Assembly (NCBI GenBank): GCA_036850595.1
Contig: CM072163.1
Span: forward strand, 17,322,639 to 17,386,638
DNA length: 64,000 bases
Direction: 5' to 3'
Origin: Rhyacichthys aspro
Taxonomy: Eukaryota; Chordata; Actinopteri; Gobiiformes; Rhyacichthyidae
Position 1 is the stretch's first letter. Each line of letters starts with the position of its first letter. Under the pieces are notes generated by a model. That model saw only the letters and a program-made list of their open reading frames with translations, was not told where the DNA came from and searched no databases. The position numbers were made by a program, and so were the translations under genes. Positions 26,052 to 39,100 of the stretch are shown piece after piece.

Positions 26052-26126
26052 CTGGCGTCTGTGCGTTTTCGAGCCAGTGCAGTCTCCCTCATATTTTTCA
26101 GTCTTCGCTGTATTTTCTCCATTCAT
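26052..26126 (-). other. Weak candidate first exon with GTAAG donor
   Basis: On the minus strand an ATG at 26126-26124 opens 25 codons without a stop, ending at CGCCAG|GTAAG (donor G at 26051). A second ATG in another frame (26122) is also open to the same donor and encodes a basic peptide starting MEKIQRRLKNMRE. Two open frames over one short interval and no identified downstream exon make this doubtful. It could belong to a decayed mobile element together with the repeat at 26560-26825. Confidence 0.15.
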
Positions 26127-26559
26127 CGTGTAAAATATCGTAAAATATCGCTGTTCAATGATAATAGTTTTTACTGAGTGTAATCAGCAGCTAATTGAGA
26201 AAACCTGCAGCAGCGGAGTGATACATGTGAAGTGATGAGGCTGCGGTTGTTAATAATATTAATAATGTATGCCACAACATTAAGAACACTGACAGAGAAA
26301 GAGAATGAAAATGATTATCTTGCTCCCCTGCACTTATAAGTAGATAAATACATAGATAGAAATAGTTTTAAGATAAAGCTTCTCTACCCTAAGTAGTAAC
26401 CTTTCCTGCTACTTTTATCTAAAAAAGAAAAAAAGAGTAAAACAGGTTTTTAAAAAGTTTTCTTAAATCGAAGTTTAGAGCTTACCTGAAACTTTTAGCT
26501 TTGGAGTTTATTGTTGTAGACTGTAGCAATCCTGTAATTAGCTACACTTCCTTAATCAC

Positions 26560-26825
26560 TGCATTGAAGCTTTGCCAACAGTTATCCATGTTTGATTTGT
26601 AGACCTTGTCTCCATTTTCATCTTTTTTGAGCTGTTTCGCTGTGAGATAAGACATATTTTGTAATATAATAACCCATTTCCTTGGTTTATTTCCTTTGTC
26701 CTTCGTTGTTGACATCAGTGTCGACCAATGGGAGTGCTCCTTTTTACCAAAATTGAGCTGTGATTGGCCAAAAACCAACTGTGAGCTGATCATTCTCATG
26801 TATTAAAATTCATTATAAAGCCTAA
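26560..26825. repeat. Dispersed repeat, copy 1 (pair with 54600-54890)
   Basis: Shares ordered blocks with 54600-54890: CTTTTTTGAGCTGTTTC.CTGTG (26622-26644), GACCAATG.G..GCTCCTTTTT (26723-26745), TGTGATTGGCCAA (26759 on) and CAT.ATAAAGCC (26811-26822). Spacing differs slightly and the rest has diverged, as expected for an old non-autonomous element. The family was not recognised. Confidence 0.65.
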
Positions 26826-29800
26826 ATCACGTCTTATGGCCTCCTTTTTTTTAACAGATGATTCCTGTTACAATAAGCATTAAGTGATAAACCTGCCAAA
26901 CTAAATGCAACAGTTAAAAAAAAACAAAAAAAACCAACAACAAACAAAAACAGATAATAGTCTTCAAAAGGAAAAATTATAAAAATAACCCGAGAATATA
27001 CCCAAAACTGCACCTTTGTAGTACTTTTTATAGACATTTTTTCATGTCATATAGGATTAAAATAACTGGTACTTATAACATTTTAGTAGAAGGCACAAAC
27101 ATGTATTCTTATCAGCGACCTCCAACTACACACAGAGTTGTTGTTAGTTGTAGTTAGTTGTTTTTCCAGTGAGCTGAGACAGTAAACAGAGTCCTTGGAG
27201 AGGCCTCGTTCATGATGAATGTAAATGTATGTGCATCCCGGTGAAGCAGACAGCTTGGAGGCTCAGTGGAGACTGGCCCCGTGCCCGCTGCCTGTGTCCC
27301 GGTGGGCGACACACTGTGGTCCTGGCACCGTCGGCTGGACTCTGGTCCCCTGTGGAATGTGGGCCTTTGTGCTGCTCGAGACGAGGCGAAAAACAGAGAC
27401 ATGCTGGAGTTTGTATTCACTGAGTGTGTCTTTGAAAAACAGGGATATTTCTCTCACGGCTTTATGGAGCACTGTGGGGGATGCAGCTGTTCAGTGGAGC
27501 TCAGAGGCCAGCAGTAAAAACACCATAGTGAGAGGAGAAAAAAAAAAACTAAACCCCAAACTGTCTGTTATCTGATAAAATGTAAAAAGCACGCGAATTG
27601 ACTGATGCAGAAAAGCCTCTCCTGTGTTTGTCAGCTGGAGAGTGTGTCTGCAGAGCTGGACAGTTTCTAGAGCAGAAATGATGGGATTGTTTTGGGATGT
27701 TGTGCTTGAATTGCATGAGGATGGTGTTTATGTTCAGGTTTAGTGCTTGAGTGGACTCAGGAATAAGGTGAACAAGCAAGATGTGTCTCTCTTTTCATAT
27801 TGTCTGAATCTGGAAAAAGAATAGTCTCCTTGCAACATTTGCATACCATCTAGACAAAAATGTATCATTATCCCCGAATCAAATTGTTCCCTAACAATCC
27901 AAATAAGCTGTGTCTAAATATTTTTTTTGTCAACACTCAACTCCAGCTTGTTGACTCCAAAGAATCCACGGTAAACAGCGTTTGTTTTTGGCGGCGCTTC
28001 ACATTCAGGTAATTGCCGTCCCAGTGGGAATCAAAACACACATCACTGAGACAGAAAGCGTGTTTCTGAACAACATATTGGACTAACTTTAAAAAGCAAA
28101 GCAACAATAACAGCAATCTGAAAAGGCACAAAAATAACACTCTACACTTACCATAGACTTATTGAAACATGCAACAGTAGTATACGTTTTACTCTGTGTC
28201 ATGTATCTAGGAGCACATAAGTCATTTTAATTTGAGTTTAAAAAAAGACACTATTTCTTTGTGAATGTGAGTTATTATTGCTGGTAGAGTGGCCAATCAG
28301 AGGACAGATTTGTGGCAGGCAGTGGAACAGTGGAGGAGGTGGACAACCAGGAAATTGAGCTGTTCAGTTGTAGATCGAGAGGTGCTCAAAGGTTGGCAGA
28401 AGCTGATGAACCGTGGGTAGACGGAGGATAAGAGTTCAGGGCCAAACTAGAGATCAATTTAAAACCTCAGTCAGACAGTCAGGAGGCAGTCAGGAGAAGG
28501 AGGGGAGGCACTAAGACTGACTGATCCTGTTGCATTATTGTAAGGAGTTTGGTTTTACTTAATACATCTCATGCTACCTCTGAAGATTCCAACTGCATTC
28601 CCAGCAGCCCCAGCAAACACACATATAAGTGAGATAAATGCAGCTCGATGCAAAATTAGACTCATCTAAAGAAACAAAAGAAAACATGAAGCAATGTAAA
28701 CATACATCTATATTTAGAGCAGAGACAGGAACAGCAGAAACACCTGTTCTCCTTTCTAGTGAATATTCTTCCATATGTGCTGTTGATATATATAGGGGAC
28801 TTCAGAGCCAACCTTTTTTTCTGAAGCGTCCATGTTGTTTCCAGATCAAAGCGAAACACCTTTAAACCCTTAGGACTTACAGAACAACTCATATAAAAGC
28901 TATTTCTGTATAAAAAACTGCATCTCCACAGTGTCCTTTAAACAAGGGTGTCTTTTTTTAAGGGTCACTTACCTCCCCTCTCGATGTATCAATCCTTCAG
29001 TGTGGCTTTGCTTCATATTTCATACGCTTTGGAGCTTTCCGCTGCAGAGTCTCACTCTGTCACTCTAATACAATCAAGGCTGGAATAAATAACATTTCAT
29101 TCACTGGACTCAAAGGATTCAGAAATGAAAGGGAGGGAAACTCAGCAGAGGCTTTGTGCTTCGCCACAAACAATGTCCCAAATACTCAGGACAGTGCACT
29201 CACTTCTGGCCGAGGATAACTCCCCAAAGAATACTGAATAGTTAATAAAAGTATGCTAAATGTAAGAGATTGTGTACTTGTGAAGTGTAGCGACATTATT
29301 GCCAGTATTTGCCTCCTGTTGCAGAACATGAGAGGCTTTAGTTTGAAGCCAATCCTCACATCTTCAAAGCCGTAAATCTCCGCAGCAAGTGGGTATGTCG
29401 CTGACAGATGAATATTTATGACTGTGAAAAAAACCCATAACAATTAGCATTAGCGTTCAGTGGTATTATGTGTTATTATCCACTCACGGCGATCCTCCAA
29501 GTCTTTGAACGGAACCGTGCGTCTGCGGTGGAAATGGAGCAATTCAGAACAAAAGAGGTGCTTACGAGACAGCGTTTATCGCAGAGAAAATCAGTGTGAC
29601 ATGTCAAATGCAATGATCACACTATTTAGAGTACAAATAAGATTGAGCCCGATTGCGTTAGCGTTTTATTCTACAGTAGCCTTTTGCATGAGTGTTTATA
29701 TTAATTATCCCAGTATGTCTCAGTTAGTGAATGAGCAAATGAAGGACTTTGAACACATCAACAGTCTTTGGTGTTATCTATGTTAGAGTGTCAACAACAG

Positions 29801-32800
29801 GATCAGCCCCGATTGTTAAAGGGGAACAGCTTAACCTTAAAAAAAAAAAAGATAAATTGATATAAAAAAGATTCTTACTCTCATTTTGATGGCTCTTAGA
29901 CATGAGATTTGTAGAATCAGGCCTATCTCACTGACACAGTACCCTCAGCTGAACAGAAAGCTCCAATGGAACTTTCCTGTCCTTGGAATGAGGACACATC
30001 CTCTACTGTAATATTACAAGATATTACAGTAGAGGATGCAGAAATAGACCAATACACTGGACCCTGGCTTTAATCATATTTGTACAAAATACACTAAAAT
30101 GACCCCACTGTTTCAGAAGATATGTTTTTCTTCCAAACTTGCTGACTTGGATGGTCTCCACTTGTAAACAAATGAATATGGCATCGCTGGAATCATGTGA
30201 TCCATAAAAACTACCTCTAACATGGCATAAAACATTCTACACATAACAATTCTGATTGGATACTAGAGGTTTATTATTCATACATTTCTTGGCTCTATCT
30301 AAAAACTTTTTAAAATCTCATTATAGTCTTGTATAAATGTTTTGGTATTTGGTTCCATTCCTGCATGGCCCTAACTGCTTTAAACCTTTTTGTGATGAAG
30401 TAGGTATAAATTCCACCACTCTCTCTTCACTCTATTTCATTTCTTTATCAACATATAACACTTACTTTAGTTTAAAATTTCATCTCCAACTCTGCCTTAT
30501 TTGTAAGGCATTTCTTTAGTTTTTTATCTTGTTGTTGGTTTACTTTGTACTTGGAAAAGGGCTGCCCTGCATCTTCCTACTTTTCAACAATTCATTATAT
30601 CATCAATGAGATCCTAGGAAGTTACTTTCTTCTTACTTGACTTGTTGTTAAGTTGATAAATCAGCATAGTGGGAAATGTATGTCCATGCATCTATGCAAC
30701 TTGAGCAATGTAGATATTTGTGAAAAGAGGTATCAGTTTAAAATCGTCTTCCTTTGATGTCTTCCTTTACATTTCTAGCAGACACGTAATGAATAGCGTA
30801 ACCCTCCGTCATGTTATGAACTGTGTCGTGTACCTGCCGATATGACCTCCCTCCGCCGCTGTCCCCTGAAGACACAGTGTTATTTTTAGCGATATTAGCA
30901 GCTGATTATGCAGTTGTATCGGCCTCTGGGTTCTAACAAGGTGTCAGGGGCAGCAGATGAGGCCGGCCTGGCGGACTTTCAAGTGTTGGCCACGTGGAAC
31001 AGCACAGGATGTCCCGACGAAGCCACACTGTCTAAAGGCTGAGGCATCTGTTCACTGCACACATGGCTGAACACAACCCACAGCGAGACGTGACATAAAG
31101 TCGCCAAATGAGACTTTCACTTTGAGAACGACGGCAGAAAATAGACACTTCCAACACTTATTGAATTATGATGTATAATTTCAGAGGGATATTAAATGAC
31201 AGCATGAATGGGCTGAACTGCTTTCTTTGACAATCAAATTAAAGTTTTAATAATCATATAATTTAATAATGGCAGGGAACAAAGCACTGTGGGTTTCTAT
31301 ATTGCTTAGATTAGCTCAATTCAATCATTAATCTTTGTACTAATCAAATAAACTGCTGCCTAAAAGAAGGGAAGAAGTGGAAAAACTAATTCCATATATT
31401 GTAATAGATTGAATTCACTTTTCAGGGTGGAAACTTTTCAAAGTCAAGAAAGAAATGGAAAACTGAAGGCTAAATGGAAACTGGGTACAATCTGTGCTGC
31501 TGTCAACAATTTGTCAGCATTTAGGAGCAAATGTAAGCAACCTGGAACTGTGGGTTCTCTCAAAATCTATTCATAAAAGAGTTACTGAGTAGAGAGTAAT
31601 GGAAAGAATGCCACTTCACCTGAAAGGGCTGAACAAATTGGCCTGGTACAGACAGCTCTAGACTCAGTGCAAAATGTACAACGAGTATCACCAGTGTATG
31701 AATGGTATGAAACATTAAAATGTTGAATAGTGGGCAAGAGTGGTAGCATTTAAAGATTAAAAACCAAGAATTGACCCTTGAAGAACTCCAAAAAGTATGC
31801 TGTATTATTAAAACTATTAAACAAGATACTGCATTACTGTTTGGTTCCTGGAAGAAGCGGCTCTGATCAAGTGATGCCAGTGTTGTTTTAAGACTGTCTG
31901 GAAACAAATGCTCGAACTGTTTTATGTTGTTTGCACTTGAAGATGAGGGTTAAAAATAATAAAAATTGCAGACAAAAGGAAAGTCTGAAATTACTCAGAC
32001 AATCACCATGACTAGTATTTAACATAGTGTTGTAATAAATTATCCTTCATGGCCATTTTAAACAAAAGGTGTTCACGTACTTCAGCATTTCATATTCTCC
32101 ATTGACTTTTATTTTTTCCACAGTCTTTCACGTTGAGAGATGACTAAATGACACAAACGCATCGATTAACAAACTATTCCTCGACGCTTGGTTATTATCT
32201 GTTAGCTCCGACAAGACAAAAGCTCTTCCTCCAACCACTTCACTGTCGTCTCCTCTTCCCTTCATTTTACCAGCCGCCCTGCGAGAAAAGAAGCGCTTAA
32301 CAAACCATGAAAGCTCGCAGACAAGACCTGGGAGGGAGGAGAACAGACGGAGAAGAGCGGATTGAAATGAAGTCTTCATTCGAGGGGCTTCACGCCAAAG
32401 TAAAGCACGTCGAGAGGAAAAGCAATACGACAGTGAGTGACGGCAGAAGGTCTGACTCACGGCGCTACCTTTGAAGTTATTTACCAATTTAAAACTTTCT
32501 CTTGCCATTTAGTGACATTTCAGGCAAGGTGTGTTTTTGTTTTGTTTATGAGAGTGCATGAGATGACACCATTGTCCTAGAAATCCCTTTGATTTCAGAA
32601 TAGGTGGGATATGTGAACTTGTTACTTGGCTGTTTTATGTAATCAGCTGCCTTGTGTTTTATTATGTCTCATAAGGCTCCTGATGTCACTGGATTAGAGC
32701 ATTAAGACATTTTTGTTTTGAAGCATGAAAGGAATACAAAACAGCCGCTTCCATATTTACTTGACCCAATGGAGTCAATTAACAACAATAAACTGGAGTA

Positions 32801-35800
32801 TGGGAACCACCTGCTCTCTCCTGTGTCTCTCAAATTTTTTAGAATAAACCAAAAAGTGTGCTGTTGAATCACCTGATAATATATTTATATAAGAATGATC
32901 TGTGAAAAAACAAGACCTGAAGACCTCATTTAAGATGTATTAACAAAGGTTTTAATAGACGATAATGTTTAGCTGATGACGGCAAGCATTGGCCAATCAC
33001 ACGCATACACTGCTCTCATTTGAGGAAGGGATACATGGCTTGGTGGAAAAATACAAAATAGCACATGAAACAAAAAGAGAAAAGGGAAGGGAGCCTTATA
33101 ATATAATAAAATGTACCCCTTTTCACTTTTGTTATCTGTTTGGACCCTTATTTTTAAAAAGCTAAAGAAAGCAGCTGAGGAAATGTGATCTGCTGAGGGA
33201 ACATTATCACTTGATAGTCTCTCAATCTGGTAAAATAGATAGCAGTGTAAATAAATAATAAATCATATTCAGTAGAGGTTTTCTGAGCTGGTACTTAGTA
33301 TGTAAAGAGTAAACTAATGCTTTAGATTGTTACGTATGTTACTTGTAACTGCTGAAAACATTAACCCGATGGAATCAAGTGCTAGCTAATTTTTTTTACT
33401 ACTTTTGGAACAAATTTGGATTGTGTTTGTGTCCCAGAGTGTATTGACAAAAAACTTTTCACTGAGATAAAGATGTCTTTCTCTGAATTATGCAAAACAA
33501 AATGGTGTCCTTGAGTTTGCACTAATTAAAACACATTTGGGTAATACAAGTTTCATTAGACAAAGAAATTAAAAATCTGTGCCTGTTTTTCTGTCTTTCT
33601 GACTCCATCAACCCCATTTTTTTCTGTTTCTTTCCGTTTTGATGACAGTGGACTTGGCCTTACATTTTTGTGGTAGTCATAACAGCAGAGAGAAAATGGA
33701 TTTTGCAGAACTGGCCACTCTCAAACATGGTTTACATAAATCACAGCATTATCATCAACCATGGGAAACTTGTTGGCAGATTAAAACACTACATTTATAG
33801 ATGGGCATAAATTTGAAATGTGAACCACTGCTTGAATGTTTATTTCAGCTGTGAGGTCATTCCCATAAATTCTGGGAGCCTTGGCTAGTGACGTGTGAGT
33901 GAGTGAGGAAATTTCAAATCAAACAGACGACATGTTAGGTTTTACCTTGGGCGTGTTGGTCATCCAGCTGCACCTGAGATAGTGATGACTCTTGGCCTTC
34001 GGTTACACATCAAAGCAAGGTCTTACCAAGCCAGATAACGGCTCTGGTGTTTCTGCTCTACTCTGGAATGATGAAGAAGAGTGAAAAGAGTTACAGGTAG
34101 TGTTTGTCCTTTACTTTATGTCTCAGGTTAATTCAAATGAGCAGTGATATTCCTATTTGTGTCCTAAGGCAAGGCTAGATGTACAATTTGTGCACTTTTG
34201 CTTTTTCCTTTTTGATACCTTAAAGGCAGAGCGAAGGGCAGCAGTGATACATGCCACGTACATGTCATTTACACTCACTGCTAACTCATTTTTCATGAGT
34301 CGCTGCGATTAATGCCTCTAGATCGTTGATTTCATTAATTTTTCATTTCAATTCACTTGCAAATGCCATTCATGTGATGCCTGCTGAAGTTTGAGCGTGA
34401 AATAACTCGGAGCTTTGGCGCTGGAATTAGGATTCAGGTGACAGGAGGTAGTGCGGGTGATATTAAATCTCGCTTCGGTCTGACACATCGAGAGTGAGGT
34501 GTAATGGCTAAACCCCATTAGTCATTTTCTGTTGGTGATTGCTGGAACTTTCCACAACCCCGAGACGTCCCCTTTTAATTAAATCTGTAATGAACTTCCT
34601 GGAAGCAAATAGCGAAACAAATGTAAGCAGCAAATGAGGCGAGTTCCAGGGCTTTTTGTTAGTCAGTGCAGGTGTGGCAGACACAAAATTATTTCAACCC
34701 TATTCAAACCCTACAGCGAGTGGGCTATTAATCTTTTCCTGCCCTGTAAACAAAGAAGAGGAACAGGAGGAATGAAAAACGACACAACGACGGATATTAA
34801 ATGTACAAAGTTGCACAGATCTTTTATCAGTATTTGAAAATATTCAACAGTGAAAGTTAAATCAAACAGTAATAAGAATAAGTAATAACAATAATTAATA
34901 TCAGCATTAACTAGACTGAAAATCAGAACTTTTTCGTTTTGACCGAAAACACCTGAGGGAAGCAAATCATAAGAGAATCCCCAAAAGAATAACCACTGAA
35001 TTTTTAGAAAAAACAGAATCACAAAATGAAGTCAAGACAAGCTCATACAGGGGTTGCTCACTTCGTCTGTATGTACAGCACATTCGCTCCACAACTGTGC
35101 AGGACAGCAGTGAGAAAAGAAGAGTGAAGAATGTGAAACTTTTCGCCCCACACTGGCAGCCTCACAGATTGTAAAGGCTGAGTGAAGCGGAAAACTTCAA
35201 CAGAGACAGGGAAAACCCATTGGGAGCCAAGGGTCTTTCATTGTGTTTTCCTTTTCTTATGCTTGTATTCTGGTCAGCGAGTTGACATTGCTCCCTTTGT
35301 CACTTTGATTTGAAAGGCTAAGCGGGAAAAAAAGAAGCCAAGCATACAGAGGAACTGCAACCTAACATGTTTGAAAATGGTCCCTGGATGCATAAGACAC
35401 TGCCACTTTCCTGCCACTTCCTAACTTTGAAAAATTCATTCAAGCTTGTTTCAGAAAGAAACATGACATCAGCATTAGTTTAGAGGTGAGTCCAGGAATC
35501 ACATTTCATTAAGTCTGTACATTTTCAAAATTCATTACGATTCAGCCATTTTACTACCTGTTAAACCATACCAATACACATGACTAAAACAAGGGAAATA
35601 GAGATGCAAACAAACCTTTGGTCAAAGAGTGTACTCACAAAGGAAAATGCCATGACAAGATCTAAGGAAATCATTCATCACTTAAGATTAACAGAACATT
35701 TAAATCAAAGAGCAAAACTCAAGTGGTTTCTATGTTTCTCTCTGACAGTATGGCCCATAGTCGAAGCCTTCTCCCATACATTTGGGTCTGCAAGTTATAC

Positions 35801-36039
35801 AGTTTCCTCACAGAGGAAAGAAGGAAAGAAAAAAGGTGCTCTTTTCATGAAAGTCATGTTTGTCTTGATTGTCCACAAAAAGAAGAGCCGACAGGAAGGA
35901 ACTGCGGCCAAAAGATATACAATCACAGCGTAAAACGACAACATCCTTTTCTGGAAAGGAATTGAGAGTCCTTACGACGCTCCTGAAAAAACTGGACCTG
36001 ACTGACTTGAGATCTGTGTATACTGTCCCAGGTTCAGTG
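26826..36039. other. Intergenic and 3' flank of man1c1, nothing firm
   Basis: About 9 kb downstream of the mannosidase stop. The first part below 36040 must include its 3' UTR, whose end I could not place. GC-richer open frames at 27225-27575 (+) and 32128-32508 (-) lack motifs. The stretches 30780-31080 and 34200-34560 are low in simple repeats and could be conserved non-coding DNA. No exon of a neighbouring gene was recognised. Confidence 0.4.
29997..30038. repeat. Perfect 17-bp inverted repeat, 8-nt loop
   Basis: CATCCTCTACTGTAATA at 29997-30013 is exactly complementary to TATTACAGTAGAGGATG at 30022-30038, with TTACAAGA between. It would form a strong cruciform or hairpin. It is too short for a typical microRNA precursor and is not followed by a T-run. 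It may be a palindromic transposon footprint. Confidence 0.9.
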
Positions 36040-36181
36040 TCACTCTGAGGTTGTCTTATCCTGTGTCATTTCGTTCTGTTGGCAGCTCTTGCGGATGATG
36101 GGCAGCGGATGAGCTTCAGTGTTAAACACCCAGTCCTCCAGAGGGAGCAGGTCATCATCAGAGAACAGGAGGTACAGATAC
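36040..36181 (-). CDS. man1c1: man1c1 last coding exon and stop
   Basis: Terminal exon of 142 coding nt after the acceptor TTTGCTCAG. It encodes YLYLLFSDDDLLPLEDWVFN, TEAHPLPIIRKS, then a short polar tail CQQNEMTQDKTTSE and TGA at 36042-36040. The Thr in NTEAHPLP is the calcium-binding residue of the family. The tail is unlike that of human MAN1C1, as expected because this end is not conserved. I could not fix the polyadenylation site: no AATAAA appears on the minus strand in the first kilobase downstream. Confidence 0.95.
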
Positions 36182-39100
36182 CTGAGCAAACAGAGGGAAA
36201 TATAATACATTCAATTAATCCTAAAACTAGTCCTATAGTATAACTGGGTGCTCTCAGTTATTCTCAAGTAAAACAACTCCCTCAGTACCTAAAAAAGACT
36301 GGTTTATTTACCAGAAATAAATAAAAAAAAACTAGCAATAAAGAAACAAACAACATATGCATTTCAAAGGCTTCCATCTCAGGTAAGTACACCAGAGCCG
36401 CAGAGAGAACATGAAAGATTACAACATGTAAAGAAGCTCTCAGTAAAGAGACTTACTCCTGTATGTTCGATACATTTCAAATGAGATTTCAAAGGCATGC
36501 ATGGTTTATTGCCTTCTGTATTCTATTTTCTGTTGTTATTTCCTCATTTATATTTGTATATGAGTGACTGACTCACAATATCTTTTAATGGACCAACCCC
36601 TTGAGCAAACATTGGTTTTGGCAGTTGGCCATTTGGCAAAAAAAGATAATTATTTCTGAGCAGCAGATATATCTGTTGTGGTATGAAAGAATCGCTGTGA
36701 GACGTGGCAGTTAATTACTCATGTTAAGTGATGATAAAATAATTAAGAAAATGATGTGCTAAGGTTTCATATGACCCTGCAGTGTCTCATCATCATTATT
36801 TAAAGGTTTATGTGATAAATGTTGCTTTTTATTAAGGACCCTGAAAGTTTTCTTCATAAAAGCATGTCTCTCAACTACATTATACCACTCTGTGCCTTGG
36901 TTACATTACATAATTCCATCTTTATTTGTAATTGTCCCTTTGAGTATAATGCAGACGTAAAAATGGGAGACAGATACAGGCTGCTGCTAAAAGCCGTCTG
37001 GTGTCTGTCGACCTGAATATGTTCTCAGCGCTCTGGTCTTAAAATAGAGCTCTTTAACATTTACACTGTGTGATAGAACACAGCAGCCAGATTGGTTTGC
37101 ATCACTTAATGACCCACAGTGGAGGCCTGGTTAGATTACCCCCTCTAAGTGCACCACCCTCTTGTCGCTGTTCATGTGTCTGAGGACAATCTTCATTTCC
37201 ACCTAAAGTAAGGAATATCATACTCCAACTGCGAGTGGACTTGTGTGAAATGAGTTTGAAACAGTCTGTGTCCCATCTAGAGTGAAGAACAGCATATAGG
37301 TCTGAGATGAAAGTGATGAGAGTGTTGGATGTATGAAGATAACCATTCGCTGAGGACGGTTTATGCATGTAGTAGAGAAATGCCATTTGGGGAGAGGAGA
37401 TAGGACTTACTTCAGTGTCTCTGAGAGGAAGAAGCTCTGCTGCATGTTATCGTGACTGACTGTTGTGGTGTAAACGTCTCTGATGCCCGAGAAGCCGGAA
37501 TCCACTCTGCAGTGCTGCTCCAGGGCCTGATAGGACACCAAAGGAAAGACCAGCCAGCGTTGAAATGTGCTCAGGGATTGACACTGCAGATCATTTGCCA
37601 GTCAAAATAATTGTGAAGAGTTCCATTTGATACATTTTGAATTATTTTTCCAATTACCTAACTTCACAGTCACAAAAAATGGCCTTTTTCTTGCATTTTT
37701 GAAGGTGTTTTGGCCAGATACAAAATGGTAAATCTGACAAGGGCTAATGGAGAGTGGCTGGGCTGGGCTAGCCAAGCGGATTACCACATTATTAGCCCTG
37801 CTACAAAGGGCCGGCTCATACGCATTAATTAACAAAGACCCCGCCGTGTTAATGCTTGATGTTCGTGAGGAGAAGCGTTCTGCACTTCTTTCAACCTTTG
37901 TGGCTTATAATTAAAGGCACGTCAAACTCGTCAGCCTGATCTGTCCACTCCGGTGTGTGCACTGAATGAATGCTAAGTCTTTCCATGGCAGCCCTGTGCG
38001 CTTTACTAAAGCTAATGTCCTGTCTGATGCCACAGTAATAACAGGCCTACCTACACAACCTTCGCCTCTTGTCTGATCTACGAGCAAATGTATAATGATG
38101 CTGACATCTATGGAGCGTGTAAAGGCTAATTGATGGTGTCGTGCAGAAGGTAAGCCTGTATTTATGAAATCTCTCTAGGCCACCGTCATCAGATAAGTAT
38201 TATAATTCTACTGCACTCAGATAGGAAGATCATAAAAATCTGCACTCAGGTTAGGAGATCAAAAAATGACCTGACTTTCCCATAGCAACAAGAAGTACTG
38301 TTCTTAAAACTGTTCTGTTATTTAAAAAAAAGTTTATGTCAGTGGATCTGAAGTGATTGTAGAATAATAATGTCACTGGAAAAGACTGAGAGCATTTTGA
38401 AGAGGGGCATACAACACTCACTTTTTCCTTGTCTGTTCTGTAAAATACTGGCAGAAGGGCTTTGGGGGTTTGTTGTACAATGTTTCTTAGAATTCAATCA
38501 TCTGACCAGACAATATGGCAAAAAAATTGACAACACTTTTTATAACTTGATCCCAGGGAGGTTTAGTTTCAACTGTTTCATGTTGATTTCTGACTGTTAT
38601 TTATATTACCATTTACTATTTAGCATTATATTCACTTTTTTGCAACACTGTTCACAATATTTCTTATGAATTCTAAATATGATGGTACTGTTGTCCTCAC
38701 TATGAGCATTTCTACTTTGTGCACTTGTCAGTTTAAGTTTTCACAGTTGTGCTATTTATATAGGTGTTGGTGCTGGTGTTGTATCCGAAACGACTGTATA
38801 GTCACTTTATAGAGCAGTGTATAGTCATTACACTGTTTTGTAATGGTTTGAACCTTTGGTGACTGCAATGTAGTGCACTCAAGCTTTCCCACAACACATC
38901 AAGAAAAGTAATGAACAGCAACGGTCACTAAACGGTCAACAGACCATAATGCTTTGTGTGATTCATCAGAGGAGACCATGCGTCGATACTCAGCGTATTT
39001 AATAGAGTGGGAAGCACAAATGTAACCAATTACATGGCCACATAATATTTATATAGAGGTTTTGATTAAGATTGCAAACATTACCTTATCTTTGATTGTA

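Noticed and set aside
27225..27575. Overlapping GC-richer open frames on both strands
   Set aside because: Four frames are open over the same interval, none has a recognisable domain, and no splice sites frame an exon.
29997..30038. MicroRNA precursor
   Set aside because: The stem is 17 bp with an 8-nt loop, too short for a normal precursor, and no known microRNA sequence is present.
32128..32508. 126-codon minus frame starting MARESFKLVNNF
   Set aside because: No family motif, no repeat of the frame elsewhere, and a composition expected by chance in this GC-richer patch.
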